Part shown: piece by piece, positions 43,408-51,195 of the stretch | Layout: each line of letters starts with the position of its first letter | Numbering within the stretch: position 1 is the stretch's first letter | Source: Flavobacteriales bacterium | GTDB taxonomy: Bacteria; Bacteroidota; Bacteroidia; Flavobacteriales_F; PHOS-HE28 | Assembly: GCA_016713875.1 (NCBI GenBank) | Contig: JADJOI010000003.1 | Coordinates: 2,542,001-2,606,000 of the forward strand | Reading direction: 5' to 3' | Length of the DNA stretch: 64,000 nucleotides | Translations under genes and position numbers: made by a program | Notes under the pieces: model-generated | The model's database searches: none | The model's input: the letters and a program-made list of their open reading frames with translations, nothing else | Told to the model about the DNA's origin: nothing

Positions 43408-44205
43408 TCAGCGCTTGATGAACCGGAAGCTGCGCAGCCCTTCGGCAAGGTCCACCACCACGAAATAGGAGCCGGCAGAGAGGTCACCGACAGCCATGGA
43501 CCACATCGATCCTTCTGCGATCGTGGTGCTGCGGAGCATGCGGCCCTGGGCATCGTGGATGCGCACCTGTCGAACACGCCCGTGGTCCACGTGGAGGTAC
43601 AACATGTCCGTCACCGGATCGGGGTAATGCCTGACCGTGGCCGCGTGCAGGTCTTCCAGACCTTGAGCCAAGGTGATCGATACATCATCGAACTGACCGC
43701 TGCCCGGTTGGATGGGACCGCCGATCAGGCCGGAGTTGAACACCAACAGCAGGGTGTCCCCGGTGCCCAGCTCAACGGTATCGGAGAACATCACATAGGT
43801 CCACGCGGTACCGATCGCACCCGTGCCCTCCTCCAGCTCGATCACCCCATTGTTGATCCGCCCAAGCCCCATGTAGGCCCCCAGGCAGGCCGGTCCGCCA
43901 TCGCAGCGCAACCAGGCGGCCATGTCGATGATCTGCCCGTTCGAGAAGCCGGTCAGCCGTTGGAACAGGTAGCTGGGGAAGCAGCCCTGGGTCTGTCCCG
44001 CTTCCTTGGAGACGGCCCAGTCGCCCGCAGCAGGCGCACCGCCGGAAACAGCCATCGGGTCCGAACAGGTCCATTCCCAACCGGCGAGCGAGAACTGCCC
44101 GGCCTGTTCGAAACTGCCGTTCACCACTTGGGCCTTCAACGGCATAGGGGCCTGCGACAGGAGGATGACGAAGGCGCCGGTGCGGAGGAGTGTGCGATGG
44201 TCCAT
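43408..44205 (-). CDS. secreted jelly-roll-like protein with T9SS type A sorting domain
   Basis: 265 residues from ATG 44205 (MDHRTLLRTGAFVILLSQAP, signal peptide ending near LKAQ). An upstream in-frame extension to 44298 lacks signal-peptide features. The body (about 25-190) begins VVNGSFEQAGQFSLAGWEW and ends FDDVSITLAQG, one beta-sandwich module with several Cys. The tail has VRHYPDPVTDMLYLHV, IHDAQGRM and LSAGSYFVVV, a type A sorting domain. It has the same build as the 41970-43352 gene but only one module, so the two may be old paralogues. It is probably displayed on the surface; no ligand is evident. Confidence 0.85.
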   Translation of the reverse strand: MDHRTLLRTGAFVILLSQAPMPLKAQVVNGSFEQAGQFSLAGWEWTCSDPMAVSGGAPAAGDWAVSKEAGQTQGCFPSYLFQRLTGFSNGQIIDMAAWLRCDGGPACLGAYMGLGRINNGVIELEEGTGAIGTAWTYVMFSDTVELGTGDTLLLVFNSGLIGGPIQPGSGQFDDVSITLAQGLEDLHAATVRHYPDPVTDMLYLHVDHGRVRQVRIHDAQGRMLRSTTIAEGSMWSMAVGDLSAGSYFVVVDLAEGLRSFRFIKR

Positions 44206-44248
44206 GCCCGGATGACGAGGAATGGGTCGCGAACGCTGCCTGAATACC

Positions 44249-44473
44249 ATGTCATGCACGACCTTCGCGCACATGGCAGGCATCCTACTTTGGTCCATCG
44301 TAGCGCTGGTCCTTGCCTCCTCGGGCCTTGGGCTGTTGCTGGTGGGCTACCGCCGTCGTGCCGCCTGGCTCCTCATCCCGGGCGTGCTCTGCCTGATGGC
44401 CTCCACCGTGTGTGCCGGCGTGGTGGTGGTGAAGGCCGTGGAGCACGCGGCGGAGCACAAGGAAGTGCGGTGA
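44249..44473 (+). CDS. small membrane protein
   Basis: 74 residues from ATG 44249 (MSCTTFAHMAGILLWSIVAL); ATG 44273 would give 66. Two hydrophobic helices are clear: LLWSIVALVLASSGLGLLLV and WLLIPGVLCLMASTVCAGVV, joined by a positive loop YRRRAA. The tail KAVEHAAEHKEVR is charged. It looks like a real two-helix inner-membrane protein but I do not recognise a family. It is divergent from the T9SS gene ending near 44205. Confidence 0.55.
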   Translation: MSCTTFAHMAGILLWSIVALVLASSGLGLLLVGYRRRAAWLLIPGVLCLMASTVCAGVVVVKAVEHAAEHKEVR

Positions 44474-44519
44474 GCGCTCGTGCCCGAGGCTCCGCAGCAG
44501 GCCGTATATTCCGTGGGAC

Positions 44520-44644
44520 TTACAACCCCAACAACACCTCGCCCGGATCCTTGCCGCCGAACACCAGCTTGCTGGGATCCTCGATCATCTCCTTCACCTT
44601 GTGCAGGAAGCTCACGCTCTCCTTGCCATCGATGATGCGGTGAT
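44520..44644 (-). pseudogene. duplicated odhB 3' end (last 41 codons and stop)
   Basis: The minus strand reads DHRIIDGKESVSFLHKVKEM and on to PGEVLLGL and TAA, the same as the end of the intact odhB at 46021-47250 apart from its TAG stop. Bases 44521-44644 equal 46022-46145 exactly. The coding match stops at 44644, where a small hairpin (44651-44665) begins. It has no start and is a non-functional fragment. Confidence 0.9.
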
Positions 44645-44650
44645 GCCCCG

Positions 44651-44665
44651 CAGGCGCCACGCCTG
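44651..44665. repeat. hairpin H1 (CAGGCG-CCA-CGCCTG)
   Basis: A six-bp stem with a three-base loop, just inside the left direct repeat. It shares its core with H2 and H3 and is the probable kind of REP target of the nearby transposase. Confidence 0.6.
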
Positions 44666-44716
44666 TGATCTCGTCAAACAGTGCACCCCTTAGGCCTCTT
44701 GAACAAAACCGAGATA

Positions 44717-45340
44717 TCAATGCAGCAATCTGCGCTTCTCCACATAAGCTCCCTGCTCAAAATGCCGCATGATATACCGCTCATACTTGGTCAAATGATC
44801 GGCACTACGCACCACATGGTCAAAGCATTCTTCCTGCCAGAAAGTGCCTGTACGTCCTATCAGCTTGTTAATGGCCTTGGCCGTATACGACTTCCAGCTG
44901 TGCATGATGACAGACAGGTCATAGCCGGGATATGGTACAACCAGAACATGAATATGGTTGCCAGCGATGGCCATGGTCCCGAGTTGGTAGCGTTCGCCAT
45001 CCCAGAGGTGCAGCGTTTCCAGCATGACCTGCCGAGCCTCCGGTATGCGCAAGGCACATGATCCGGCACCGGCATCCAGCCATTTCTCCACGCGAGCACG
45101 GAACAGCTTATGATGCTCCAACTGCACTTCACGCGGCAGGGTGACGATATCCTGCGATCCATACTGCCGGTTCCAGGCGTCCCGGTCCTTCTTCAACTGC
45201 TCCAACTGCACCTTGGCCAAACTGTCCGCCTGCCGCCACGTGACGAAGTGCACCTTGCCCGGCTGCTTCCAATGCGGCCGGTTGCGGTAGGTGATCATCA
45301 ACTCCGCGCGCTTGTCGAAGAAGAGATCGTTCGGGTCCAT
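44717..45340 (-). CDS. REP-associated tyrosine transposase (RAYT, Y1/HUH family)
   Basis: 207 residues starting MDPNDLFFDKRAELMITYRN. HUH-type signatures are visible: HFVTWRQADS (31-40), the metal-binding HIH (129-131) in AGNHIHVLVVP, the likely nucleophile Tyr152 in MHSWKSYTAKAINK, and the RAYT-typical FWQEECFDHVVRS followed by a HLTKYERYI helix. RAYTs are single-copy relatives of IS200/IS605 transposases that bind and cut hairpin REP sequences and are thought to spread them. Three hairpins with a common core surround the gene. A TACCTTCA box at 45367-45374 lies upstream. All expected catalytic residues are present, so the enzyme is probably active. Confidence 0.88.
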   Translation of the reverse strand: MDPNDLFFDKRAELMITYRNRPHWKQPGKVHFVTWRQADSLAKVQLEQLKKDRDAWNRQYGSQDIVTLPREVQLEHHKLFRARVEKWLDAGAGSCALRIPEARQVMLETLHLWDGERYQLGTMAIAGNHIHVLVVPYPGYDLSVIMHSWKSYTAKAINKLIGRTGTFWQEECFDHVVRSADHLTKYERYIMRHFEQGAYVEKRRLLH

Positions 45341-45397
45341 CTAGCAAGACGGCATCGGTTCGGGATTGAAGGTAATGCGGGGCGGTGGGGGCTCGTC

Positions 45398-45418
45398 CCA
45401 CAGGCGCCCCGCCTGTGG
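45398..45418. repeat. hairpin H2 (CCACAGGCG-CCC-CGCCTGTGG)
   Basis: A perfect 9-bp stem, 58 bases upstream of the transposase start. It shares the CAGGCG/CGCCTG core with H1 and H3. Confidence 0.7.
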
Positions 45419-45551
45419 TGGAGCGGGGCAATCAAGACTAACGTGATGCAATGATCTCTGAACTGATCATCGCCATAGACGTTCACCAGGGCCTTGTGAT
45501 CAGGCTGAACAGCTCTTGTCGAAACTGCGCACTACTTCTCAATACATCTGT

Positions 45552-45947
45552 TCAACTCGAGTTGCCGCTCAGAAGCCGAACCAGTTCTCGGCAATACACG
45601 AAAGTGAACACGGTACCGACCATACATCCCGCTAAAAAGATCCACACCCTCGCAACCTCCTACAGCCTCATCCAACGTGTGCCCATTAGCAGGAACTCGG
45701 GAATGTATTCGACTGAATAGCACGCATTCGCTCCAACAAAACCGACAAGGAGGTAGATGAATGTCATCAACAGGCCGCCTCCCTTGTCAGCCACTGCCGC
45801 GCCGATGATCTCCGACGACAGCAACACCAGTGCTGTTGGAACGCACAGTAGCCCCAAGAAGACGAGCCTACGTCGTTCCCAATAGAGCAGTCGTTGGTTC
45901 CGATAGGTCCGCAAAGACCCAAGCGTCGAGGAAGCATGATCATCCAT
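45552..45947 (-). pseudogene. small membrane protein interrupted by an in-frame TAG
   Basis: ATG 45947 opens a 95-codon frame (MDDHASSTLGSLRTYRNQRL, then helices FLGLLCVPTALVLLSSEIIG and MTFIYLLVGFVGANACYSVE). It stops at TAG 45660-45662. The same frame then continues for 35 codons with EVARVWIFLAGCMVGTVFTF and a polar end before TGA 45552-45554. The part after the TAG reads as a further transmembrane helix, and the ANACYSVEYIPEFLL region resembles small Bacteroidota membrane proteins that have such a helix. I read it as one gene with a nonsense mutation. It lies in the RAYT segment. Confidence 0.55.
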
Positions 45948-45997
45948 CGCTCAGGGTACAACTACAGTCTGCTACGGATCGTTGTCGCGCCTTCAGT

Positions 45998-46018
45998 CAA
46001 CAGGCGAGGCGCCTGTTG
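45998..46018. terminator. hairpin H3 (CAACAGGCG-AGG-CGCCTGTTG), also likely odhB terminator
   Basis: A perfect 9-bp stem lying three bases after the odhB stop on the minus strand. It can end sucA-odhB transcripts. It shares the CAGGCG/CGCCTG core with H1 and H2 around the transposase. Confidence 0.6.
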
Positions 46019-46020
46019 CA

Positions 46021-47250
46021 CTACAACCCCAACAACACCTCGCCCGGATCCTTGCCGCCGAACACCAGCTTGCTGGGATCCTCGATCATCTCCTTCACCT
46101 TGTGCAGGAAGCTCACGCTCTCCTTGCCATCGATGATGCGGTGATCGTAGCTGAGCGCCACGTACATCACCGGGCGGATCACCACCTGGCCGTTGACGGC
46201 CACGGGGCGCTCCACGATGTTGTGCATACCCAGGATGGCGCTATGCGGCGGGTTGATGATGGGTGTGCTGAGCATGCTGCCGAACACCCCGCCATTGGTG
46301 ATGGTGAAGGTACCACCGGTCATCTCATCGATGCTCAGTTTGCCGTCGCGCGCCTTCACGGCGAGCTCCTTGATCTTCGCTTCGATCTCCGCCAGGCTCA
46401 TGCGCTCGGCGTTGCGGACGATGGGCACCATCAGCCCCTTGGGACTGCTCACCGCGATGCCGATGTCGGCGTAGTCGAAGGTGACGATCTCGTCGCCCTG
46501 GATCTGGCCGTTCACCGCAGGGAACAGGCGCAGCGCCTCCGTCACCGCCTTGGTGAAGAAGCTCATGAAGCCCAGGTTCACGCCTTTCTGCTCCTTGAAC
46601 TTGTCCTTGTACTTGTCGCGAAGGGCCATCACCGCGCTCATGTCCACCTCGTTGAAGGTGGTGAGCATCGCGGTGGTGTTCTTCACGCTCACCAGGCGCT
46701 CGGCCACCTTCTTGCGCAGGGTGGTCATCTTGGCCCGGCTGTCGTTGCGCGTGCCGCCCCAGCCGTTCATCAGCCTGCCGCCAGCATCCACGCCGCCGGC
46801 GATGTAGGCCTCCACATCGCTCTTGGTGATGCGGCCGTTGGGGCCGCTCCCCTTCACCTTGCTCGGGTCCACGCCCTTCTCATCCAGCATCGCCTTGGCC
46901 ACGGGGGTGGCGTGCGCTGCGGCTGCAGGGGCGGGCGCAGGCGCCGCGGCAGGGGCAGGCTTCTTTGCCTCCTGCACCGGCTCCTGCGCCTTGGGCTTGG
47001 CCTCGGCCTTCACACTGGTATCGATCTTCGCCACGACGTCGCCCACGTTCACCGTGGCATCCGCGGCGGCGAGCAGTTCGATGCGGCCCTCCGCCTCGGC
47101 GCTGAGTTCCAGCGTGGCCTTGTCGCTGTCGATCTCGGCGATCACCTGGTCCTTCTCCACCGTATCGCCGCTCTTCACGAGCCATTGCGCGATGCGGACC
47201 TCACTGATGCTCTCTCCGGGGCTGGGGACCTTGATGTCTACGGTGGCCAT
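46021..47250 (-). CDS. odhB: 2-oxoglutarate dehydrogenase E2, dihydrolipoyl succinyltransferase
   Basis: 409 residues. E2 moves the succinyl group from its lipoyl arm to CoA in the TCA cycle. The lipoyl domain (1-75) has EIDSDKATLEL with Lys44 as the lipoylation site. A Pro/Ala-rich linker (about 85-112) leads to the E3-binding domain (about 112-150, PVAKAMLDEKGVDPSKVKGS). The catalytic acyltransferase core ends with SYDHRIIDGKE, His370 and Asp374 being the active pair. It lies 63 bases downstream of sucA. The last 124 bases of the gene are duplicated at 44521-44644 beyond a transposase segment; this copy is intact. Confidence 0.96.
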   Translation of the reverse strand: MATVDIKVPSPGESISEVRIAQWLVKSGDTVEKDQVIAEIDSDKATLELSAEAEGRIELLAAADATVNVGDVVAKIDTSVKAEAKPKAQEPVQEAKKPAPAAAPAPAPAAAAHATPVAKAMLDEKGVDPSKVKGSGPNGRITKSDVEAYIAGGVDAGGRLMNGWGGTRNDSRAKMTTLRKKVAERLVSVKNTTAMLTTFNEVDMSAVMALRDKYKDKFKEQKGVNLGFMSFFTKAVTEALRLFPAVNGQIQGDEIVTFDYADIGIAVSSPKGLMVPIVRNAERMSLAEIEAKIKELAVKARDGKLSIDEMTGGTFTITNGGVFGSMLSTPIINPPHSAILGMHNIVERPVAVNGQVVIRPVMYVALSYDHRIIDGKESVSFLHKVKEMIEDPSKLVFGGKDPGEVLLGL

Positions 47251-47313
47251 TGGCGGAATGTGGGAATGCGGTGCTTGTTACTTGAACCTTGACACGTGTT
47301 CCTTGTCACTTGC

Positions 47314-50106
47314 TCAGGCACGGGCCTTTTTGGTCGTGGGCGCTTTCGTGCCGGAGCGGCCCGCCCCGAACGCCTGTTCGATGATGGCCACCTGTTGATT
47401 GGCGCTGCGCTTGCTGCTGCCGGTGGCGGGCGCACCGCTCGCCGGACGGCTGATGCACTCGAGCCTCACATCGAGCTCCGGCTGCAGCTGTGTGAGGATG
47501 TGCGTCCACGCGCCCATGTTGCGCGGCTCCTCCTGCACCCACAGGAAGCGCTCGGCCTTGGCGTACTTCCGCAACGCCGCCTTGATCGCGTCCACGGGCA
47601 GCGGGTGCAACTGCTCCACGCGCAGCAGCGCAGTGTCGGTGATGCCCTGCGCTTCGCGGTGCTCGGCCAGGTCGTGGTGCACCTTGCCCTGGGTGAGGAT
47701 CACCGTGCGCACCAGCTTCGGATCGGCGGTCGCATCGTCGATGAACGGCTGAAAGCGGCCCTTCGCGAGCTCGTCCAGGGTGCTCACGCACCTCGGGTGG
47801 CGCAGCAGGCTCTTGGGCGTGAACACCACCAGCGGTTTGCGGAAGTCCCACGCCAGCTGGCGGCGCAGCACGTGGAAGAAGTTGGCCGGTGTGGTGCAGT
47901 TCACCACCACCATGTTCTCGTCGGCGCAGCTCTGCAGGAAGCGCTCCATGCGCGCGCTGCTATGCTCGGCGCCCTGGCCCTCATAGCCGTGCGGGAGCAG
48001 CAGCACAAGGCTGTTCTGCGTGTCCCACTTCTCCTCCGCACAACAGAGGTACTGGTCGAGGATGATCTGCGCGCCGTTGACGAAATCGCCGAACTGCGCC
48101 TCCCAGATGGTGAGCGTGTTGGGGTTGGTGAGCGCATAGCCGTATTCGAACCCGAGCACCGCGTACTCGCTCAGCAGCGAGTTGTAGATCTGCAGCAGCG
48201 CCTGCCCCTCCTGGATGTGCTTCAGGTGGATGAACTCCTCCTCGCTGTCCTCCACCTTCACCACGGCGTGGCGATGGCTGAAGGTGCCGCGTTCCACGTC
48301 CTGGCCGGTGAAGCGCACGGGCTTCCCTTCCACGAGCAGCGAACCGTAGGCGAGCAGTTCGGCGAGGCCCCAGTCGAGGGTCTCCTCCTCCATCATCTTC
48401 CTGCGGTCGTTGAGGATCTTCTCCAGCTTGCTGAAGAACTTCATGCCGTTGGGGTGAGGCACGGTGAGCTTCTCCCCGATCATCCGCAAGGTCTCCTTCT
48501 TCACGCCCGTGGCCGGTGCGGAGAGCAGGTCGGCGACGGTGGCGCGGCGGAAGCCTTTCCAGCGCTCGGCCATGAAGTTGGTGATCCGGCCCACGCGCTG
48601 CTGCTTGGCCTCGTTGAGGCGCTCGTCCAGCATGGCGGTGAAGCTGCGCTCCATCTCCGCGGCGAGCTCCTTGGCCCCCTCCACGCCGCTGTCGATCAGC
48701 TTCTGCGTGTAGATGGCGCGCGGGTCGGGGTGGGCAGAGATGGCCTTGTACAACATGGGCTGCGTGAACTTGGGCTCGTCGCCTTCGTTGTGGCCATGCT
48801 TGCGGTAGCAGAGGATGTCCACCCAGATGTCGGTGCCGTACTTCTGGCGGTAGTCCATCGCCAGCTTCATGGTGAAGGCCACGGCCTCCGCATCGTCGCC
48901 GTTCACGTGGAACACCGGGCACTGCGTCACCTTGGCCACGTCGGTGCAGTAGGTGCTGGTGCGCGCGTCGATGTAGTTGGTGGTGAAGCCCACCTGGTTG
49001 TTCACCACGATGTGGATGGTGCCGCCGACCTCATAGGCCTTGAGCCCGGCCATCTGCACCACCTCGTACACCACGCCCTGCCCGGCCACCGCCGCATCGC
49101 CATGGATGAGGATGGGCGCCGTGATGCCCATCTTGAACTTGTCGTCGTGCTCGATGATGGCGCGGCTGATGCCCTCCATCACGGGACCCACGCTCTCCAG
49201 GTGGCTGGGGTTGGGCGCCAGCGTGAGGCGCACCTCCTTGCCGGTGTTGGTCTTCAGCACGGAGCTGTAGCCCATGTGGTACTTCACGTCGCCCTCCACG
49301 AGCTCGTCCTCGTAGTCCTTGCCTTCGAACTCGCTGAAGATCTGGTCGTAGCTCTTGCGCAGGGTGTTGGCCAGCACGTTGAGGCGGCCGCGGTGGGCCA
49401 TGCCGATCACGTACTCGGTGATGCCCTGGCCGGCGCCGTGCTCGATCACCGTGTCCAGCGCGGGGATCAACGCCTCGGCGCCCTCGATGCTGAAGCGCTT
49501 GGCGCCGATGAACTTCTTGCCGAGGAACTTCTCGAAGACCACCGCCTCGTTGAGCTTGGCCAGGATGGCCTTCTTCTGCTCGATGGTGAGGTCGGGCGTG
49601 TTGCGCGATCCCTCCATCCGCTGCTGCAGCCACTTCACCTTCTCGGGGTTGCGGATGTAGCGGAACTCGGCGCCGATGCTCTGGCAGTAGGTCTGGTCCA
49701 GCAGGGCGAGGATGTCGCGCAACTTGGCAGCACCCAGGCCCACCTCGCTGCCGGCGGCGAACACGGTGTCCAGGTCGGCCTCACTGAGCCCGTAGGTGGG
49801 CAGGTCCAGGGGCGGGCTGTACTTGCGGCGTTCGCGCACCGGGTTTGTGCGGGTGAAGAGGTGGCCGCGCTGGCGATAGGCGTTGATGAGCTCGATGACC
49901 TTGACCTCCTTGGTCAACTGCTCGGACCCCGCTCCCGTGGACGCGGCGACACCGGGGAGCAGGTCGTGCTGCGTGCGGGCCAGCTCGAAGCCTTCGAAGA
50001 ATCGGGCCCAGCCGGGGTCGACCGAGGCGGGGTCCTTGAGGTATTGCTGGTAGACGGCGTCGAGCGCGGCCGGGTCGGCGTTGCTCAGGTAGGAATGCTT
50101 GTCCAT
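47314..50106 (-). CDS. sucA: 2-oxoglutarate dehydrogenase E1
   Basis: 930 residues, the normal length for this E1 type. It decarboxylates 2-oxoglutarate with thiamine diphosphate and loads succinyl onto the E2 lipoyl arm. The N-terminus (MDKHSYLSNADPAALDAVYQ) matches the E2-docking part of OdhA/SucA. Core motifs include GMAHRGRLNVLANTL, HGDAAVAGQGVVYEV with the metal-binding residues, IHIVVNNQVGFTT, and FEYGYALTNPNTLTIWEAQF with NGAQIILDQY. A perfect TACCTTTG minus-7 box at 50128-50135 lies 21 bases upstream and would drive sucA-odhB. The E3 gene is not in this window. Confidence 0.97.
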   Translation of the reverse strand: MDKHSYLSNADPAALDAVYQQYLKDPASVDPGWARFFEGFELARTQHDLLPGVAASTGAGSEQLTKEVKVIELINAYRQRGHLFTRTNPVRERRKYSPPLDLPTYGLSEADLDTVFAAGSEVGLGAAKLRDILALLDQTYCQSIGAEFRYIRNPEKVKWLQQRMEGSRNTPDLTIEQKKAILAKLNEAVVFEKFLGKKFIGAKRFSIEGAEALIPALDTVIEHGAGQGITEYVIGMAHRGRLNVLANTLRKSYDQIFSEFEGKDYEDELVEGDVKYHMGYSSVLKTNTGKEVRLTLAPNPSHLESVGPVMEGISRAIIEHDDKFKMGITAPILIHGDAAVAGQGVVYEVVQMAGLKAYEVGGTIHIVVNNQVGFTTNYIDARTSTYCTDVAKVTQCPVFHVNGDDAEAVAFTMKLAMDYRQKYGTDIWVDILCYRKHGHNEGDEPKFTQPMLYKAISAHPDPRAIYTQKLIDSGVEGAKELAAEMERSFTAMLDERLNEAKQQRVGRITNFMAERWKGFRRATVADLLSAPATGVKKETLRMIGEKLTVPHPNGMKFFSKLEKILNDRRKMMEEETLDWGLAELLAYGSLLVEGKPVRFTGQDVERGTFSHRHAVVKVEDSEEEFIHLKHIQEGQALLQIYNSLLSEYAVLGFEYGYALTNPNTLTIWEAQFGDFVNGAQIILDQYLCCAEEKWDTQNSLVLLLPHGYEGQGAEHSSARMERFLQSCADENMVVVNCTTPANFFHVLRRQLAWDFRKPLVVFTPKSLLRHPRCVSTLDELAKGRFQPFIDDATADPKLVRTVILTQGKVHHDLAEHREAQGITDTALLRVEQLHPLPVDAIKAALRKYAKAERFLWVQEEPRNMGAWTHILTQLQPELDVRLECISRPASGAPATGSSKRSANQQVAIIEQAFGAGRSGTKAPTTKKARA

Positions 50107-50127
50107 TCAGGCGGCGGACCGGGGTGG

Positions 50128-50135
50128 CAAAGGTA
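50128..50135 (-). promoter_or_regulatory. consensus minus-7 box TACCTTTG for sucA-odhB
   Basis: A perfect TAnnTTTG match on the minus strand, 21 bases before ATG 50106. Confidence 0.6.
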
Positions 50136-50233
50136 GCCAGCGGACCGGGCCGCTGTACGAGGTTGACCCTCAGGAGGTTACACTCGTCAGGGAATCAAGT
50201 CATCAACACTTTGCCTGATTCAAACGATGTTGA

Positions 50234-50647
50234 TCAATGCCTGTCCTTGTACCTGCTCTTTTTGACCAGTTCACGCAACACTTCCATCTGAGCCTTTATC
50301 AACTCCTCCAGCATTCTGGCGCGCTCCCGGCTTTCTCCCATTAAGCGTTCAACGATCTCCATGGGTACAGTTTGTTGCTGTTGGTTCTGGATACTCATAT
50401 ACCCGTTGTCCGCATGGTTGTTCGTTAGCGATAAGGAAACCGGCTCTGGCGACCCAAGCTCATCTGGAGGCACATCCAGTACCTTGGCAATGGCACCGAC
50501 CTGTTCACTGGTCAACCCCTTACCATGTTCCCAGAGGCTGTACGTATTCTGTTTCACCCCGAGCTACGCGGCCATGTATGTCTGCGTATAGTTACGCCAC
50601 TCTCGAATGTTCTAGACCTTCAGACCGATTCGGAGCATGTTTGACAT
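50234..50647 (-). pseudogene. XRE-family regulator with two in-frame TAG codons
   Basis: The minus strand from ATG 50647 reads MSNMLRIGLKV, TAG, NIREWRNYTQTYMAA, TAG, LGVKQNTYSLWEHGKG and on to a C-terminal helix rich in Glu and Arg (VERLMGESRERARMLEELIK). Joined, this is a classic Bacteroidota XRE helix-turn-helix (NIR..RNYTQ.YMA..LG..QNTYS..E.GK), then a probable coiled-coil tail. The two TAG codons stand where relatives carry Lys or Gln. A start inside the frame after the second TAG would lose the first helices, so the protein could not bind DNA normally. The gene is either dead or read through. It lies in a less GC-rich patch beside sucA. Confidence 0.6.
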
Positions 50648-50744
50648 GGTTCATTACGTTGAACAACTGCTAAATTACTAGACGTTCTTGATAATCCACC
50701 ATACCTATCAGGATGATCATTAACATGACATCCAAGACCTTCGT

Positions 50745-51140
50745 GTGCCACTCGACCCAGGGTGGGAAAAAAGAACAAACCATGGACTGCAACAAGTTTT
50801 GATCTTCGTGCTCAGGAGCATCCTTGCTCCGCTTGGCGCCCTCGCCCAAGGTCCATCCCTGTGCCCGAATCCTCCTTGCGCACCCGGAATAGCGATTTAT
50901 CGATGGGAGAACGGCGGGACCCCAACCGTAAAGATCAAATGCTACAACACATCCATCTACAACTGCTTCAGTGTGGAGGCCGGGGTCAGCGTAGTGCATC
51001 CTTCAGATATCCTGCCTGGTACTGAGGGGCGGCTGACCATCAACGACAATGACGGCCGACCGGCCGCTCAGCCTGTAAATGTGAGGTATCGTACTCGGGA
51101 CGAAAGTGATGGGACCTTCCTTTTCGATGTGATCCATTGA
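50745..51140 (+). CDS. small secreted protein, unknown function
   Basis: 131 codons from GTG 50745; TTG near 50799 (MIFVLRSILAPLGALAQG) would give a cleaner signal peptide, so the start is uncertain. The mature part has a CPNPPCAPG turn, IYRWENGGTPTVKIKCYNTS, a third region with two Cys, and ends with DESDGTFLFDVIH. I do not recognise a family. Base use is less GC-rich than the neighbours. It precedes a larger secreted protein by 55 bases (counted to 51196), so the two may be expressed together. An opposing frame at 50670-50999 is less protein-like. Confidence 0.45.
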   Translation: MPLDPGWEKRTNHGLQQVLIFVLRSILAPLGALAQGPSLCPNPPCAPGIAIYRWENGGTPTVKIKCYNTSIYNCFSVEAGVSVVHPSDILPGTEGRLTINDNDGRPAAQPVNVRYRTRDESDGTFLFDVIH

Positions 51141-51195
51141 CGCGATAGGACCGACCAAGTCGATGTCGCCAGCATCAACAGTACCTTCGATCGCA

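Larger units (their letters stand above)
44521..46145. mobile_element. RAYT-containing segment framed by a 124-bp direct repeat
   Basis: Direct repeats 44521-44644 and 46022-46145 enclose about 1.38 kb. The inside holds a REP-associated tyrosine transposase gene, an interrupted membrane gene and three hairpins with core CAGGCG, three-base loop, CGCCTG at 44651-44665, 45398-45418 and 45998-46018. The first hairpin lies six bases inside the left repeat and the third three bases outside the right one. The segment is AT-richer than its surroundings. Y1-type transposases do not normally make long target duplications, so the 124-bp repeat needs another explanation such as recombination. Confidence 0.7.

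Noticed and set aside
44521..44644. Separate small gene made from the odhB fragment
   Set aside because: It is an exact copy of the odhB end without its start, so it is treated as a duplication scar.
45451..45720. Plus-strand frame of 89 codons in the RAYT segment
   Set aside because: It overlaps the hydrophobic minus-strand membrane gene and has no recognisable feature.
50234..50647. Genetic code change with TAG read as an amino acid
   Set aside because: odhB uses TAG as a genuine stop followed at once by a terminator hairpin, so genome-wide recoding is unlikely. Local suppression is left as a question in the findings.
50670..50999. Minus-strand frame of 109 codons opposite the small secreted protein
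   Set aside because: The plus-strand frame has a better signal peptide and a more protein-like composition; the minus frame overlaps the likely promoter side of the XRE gene.
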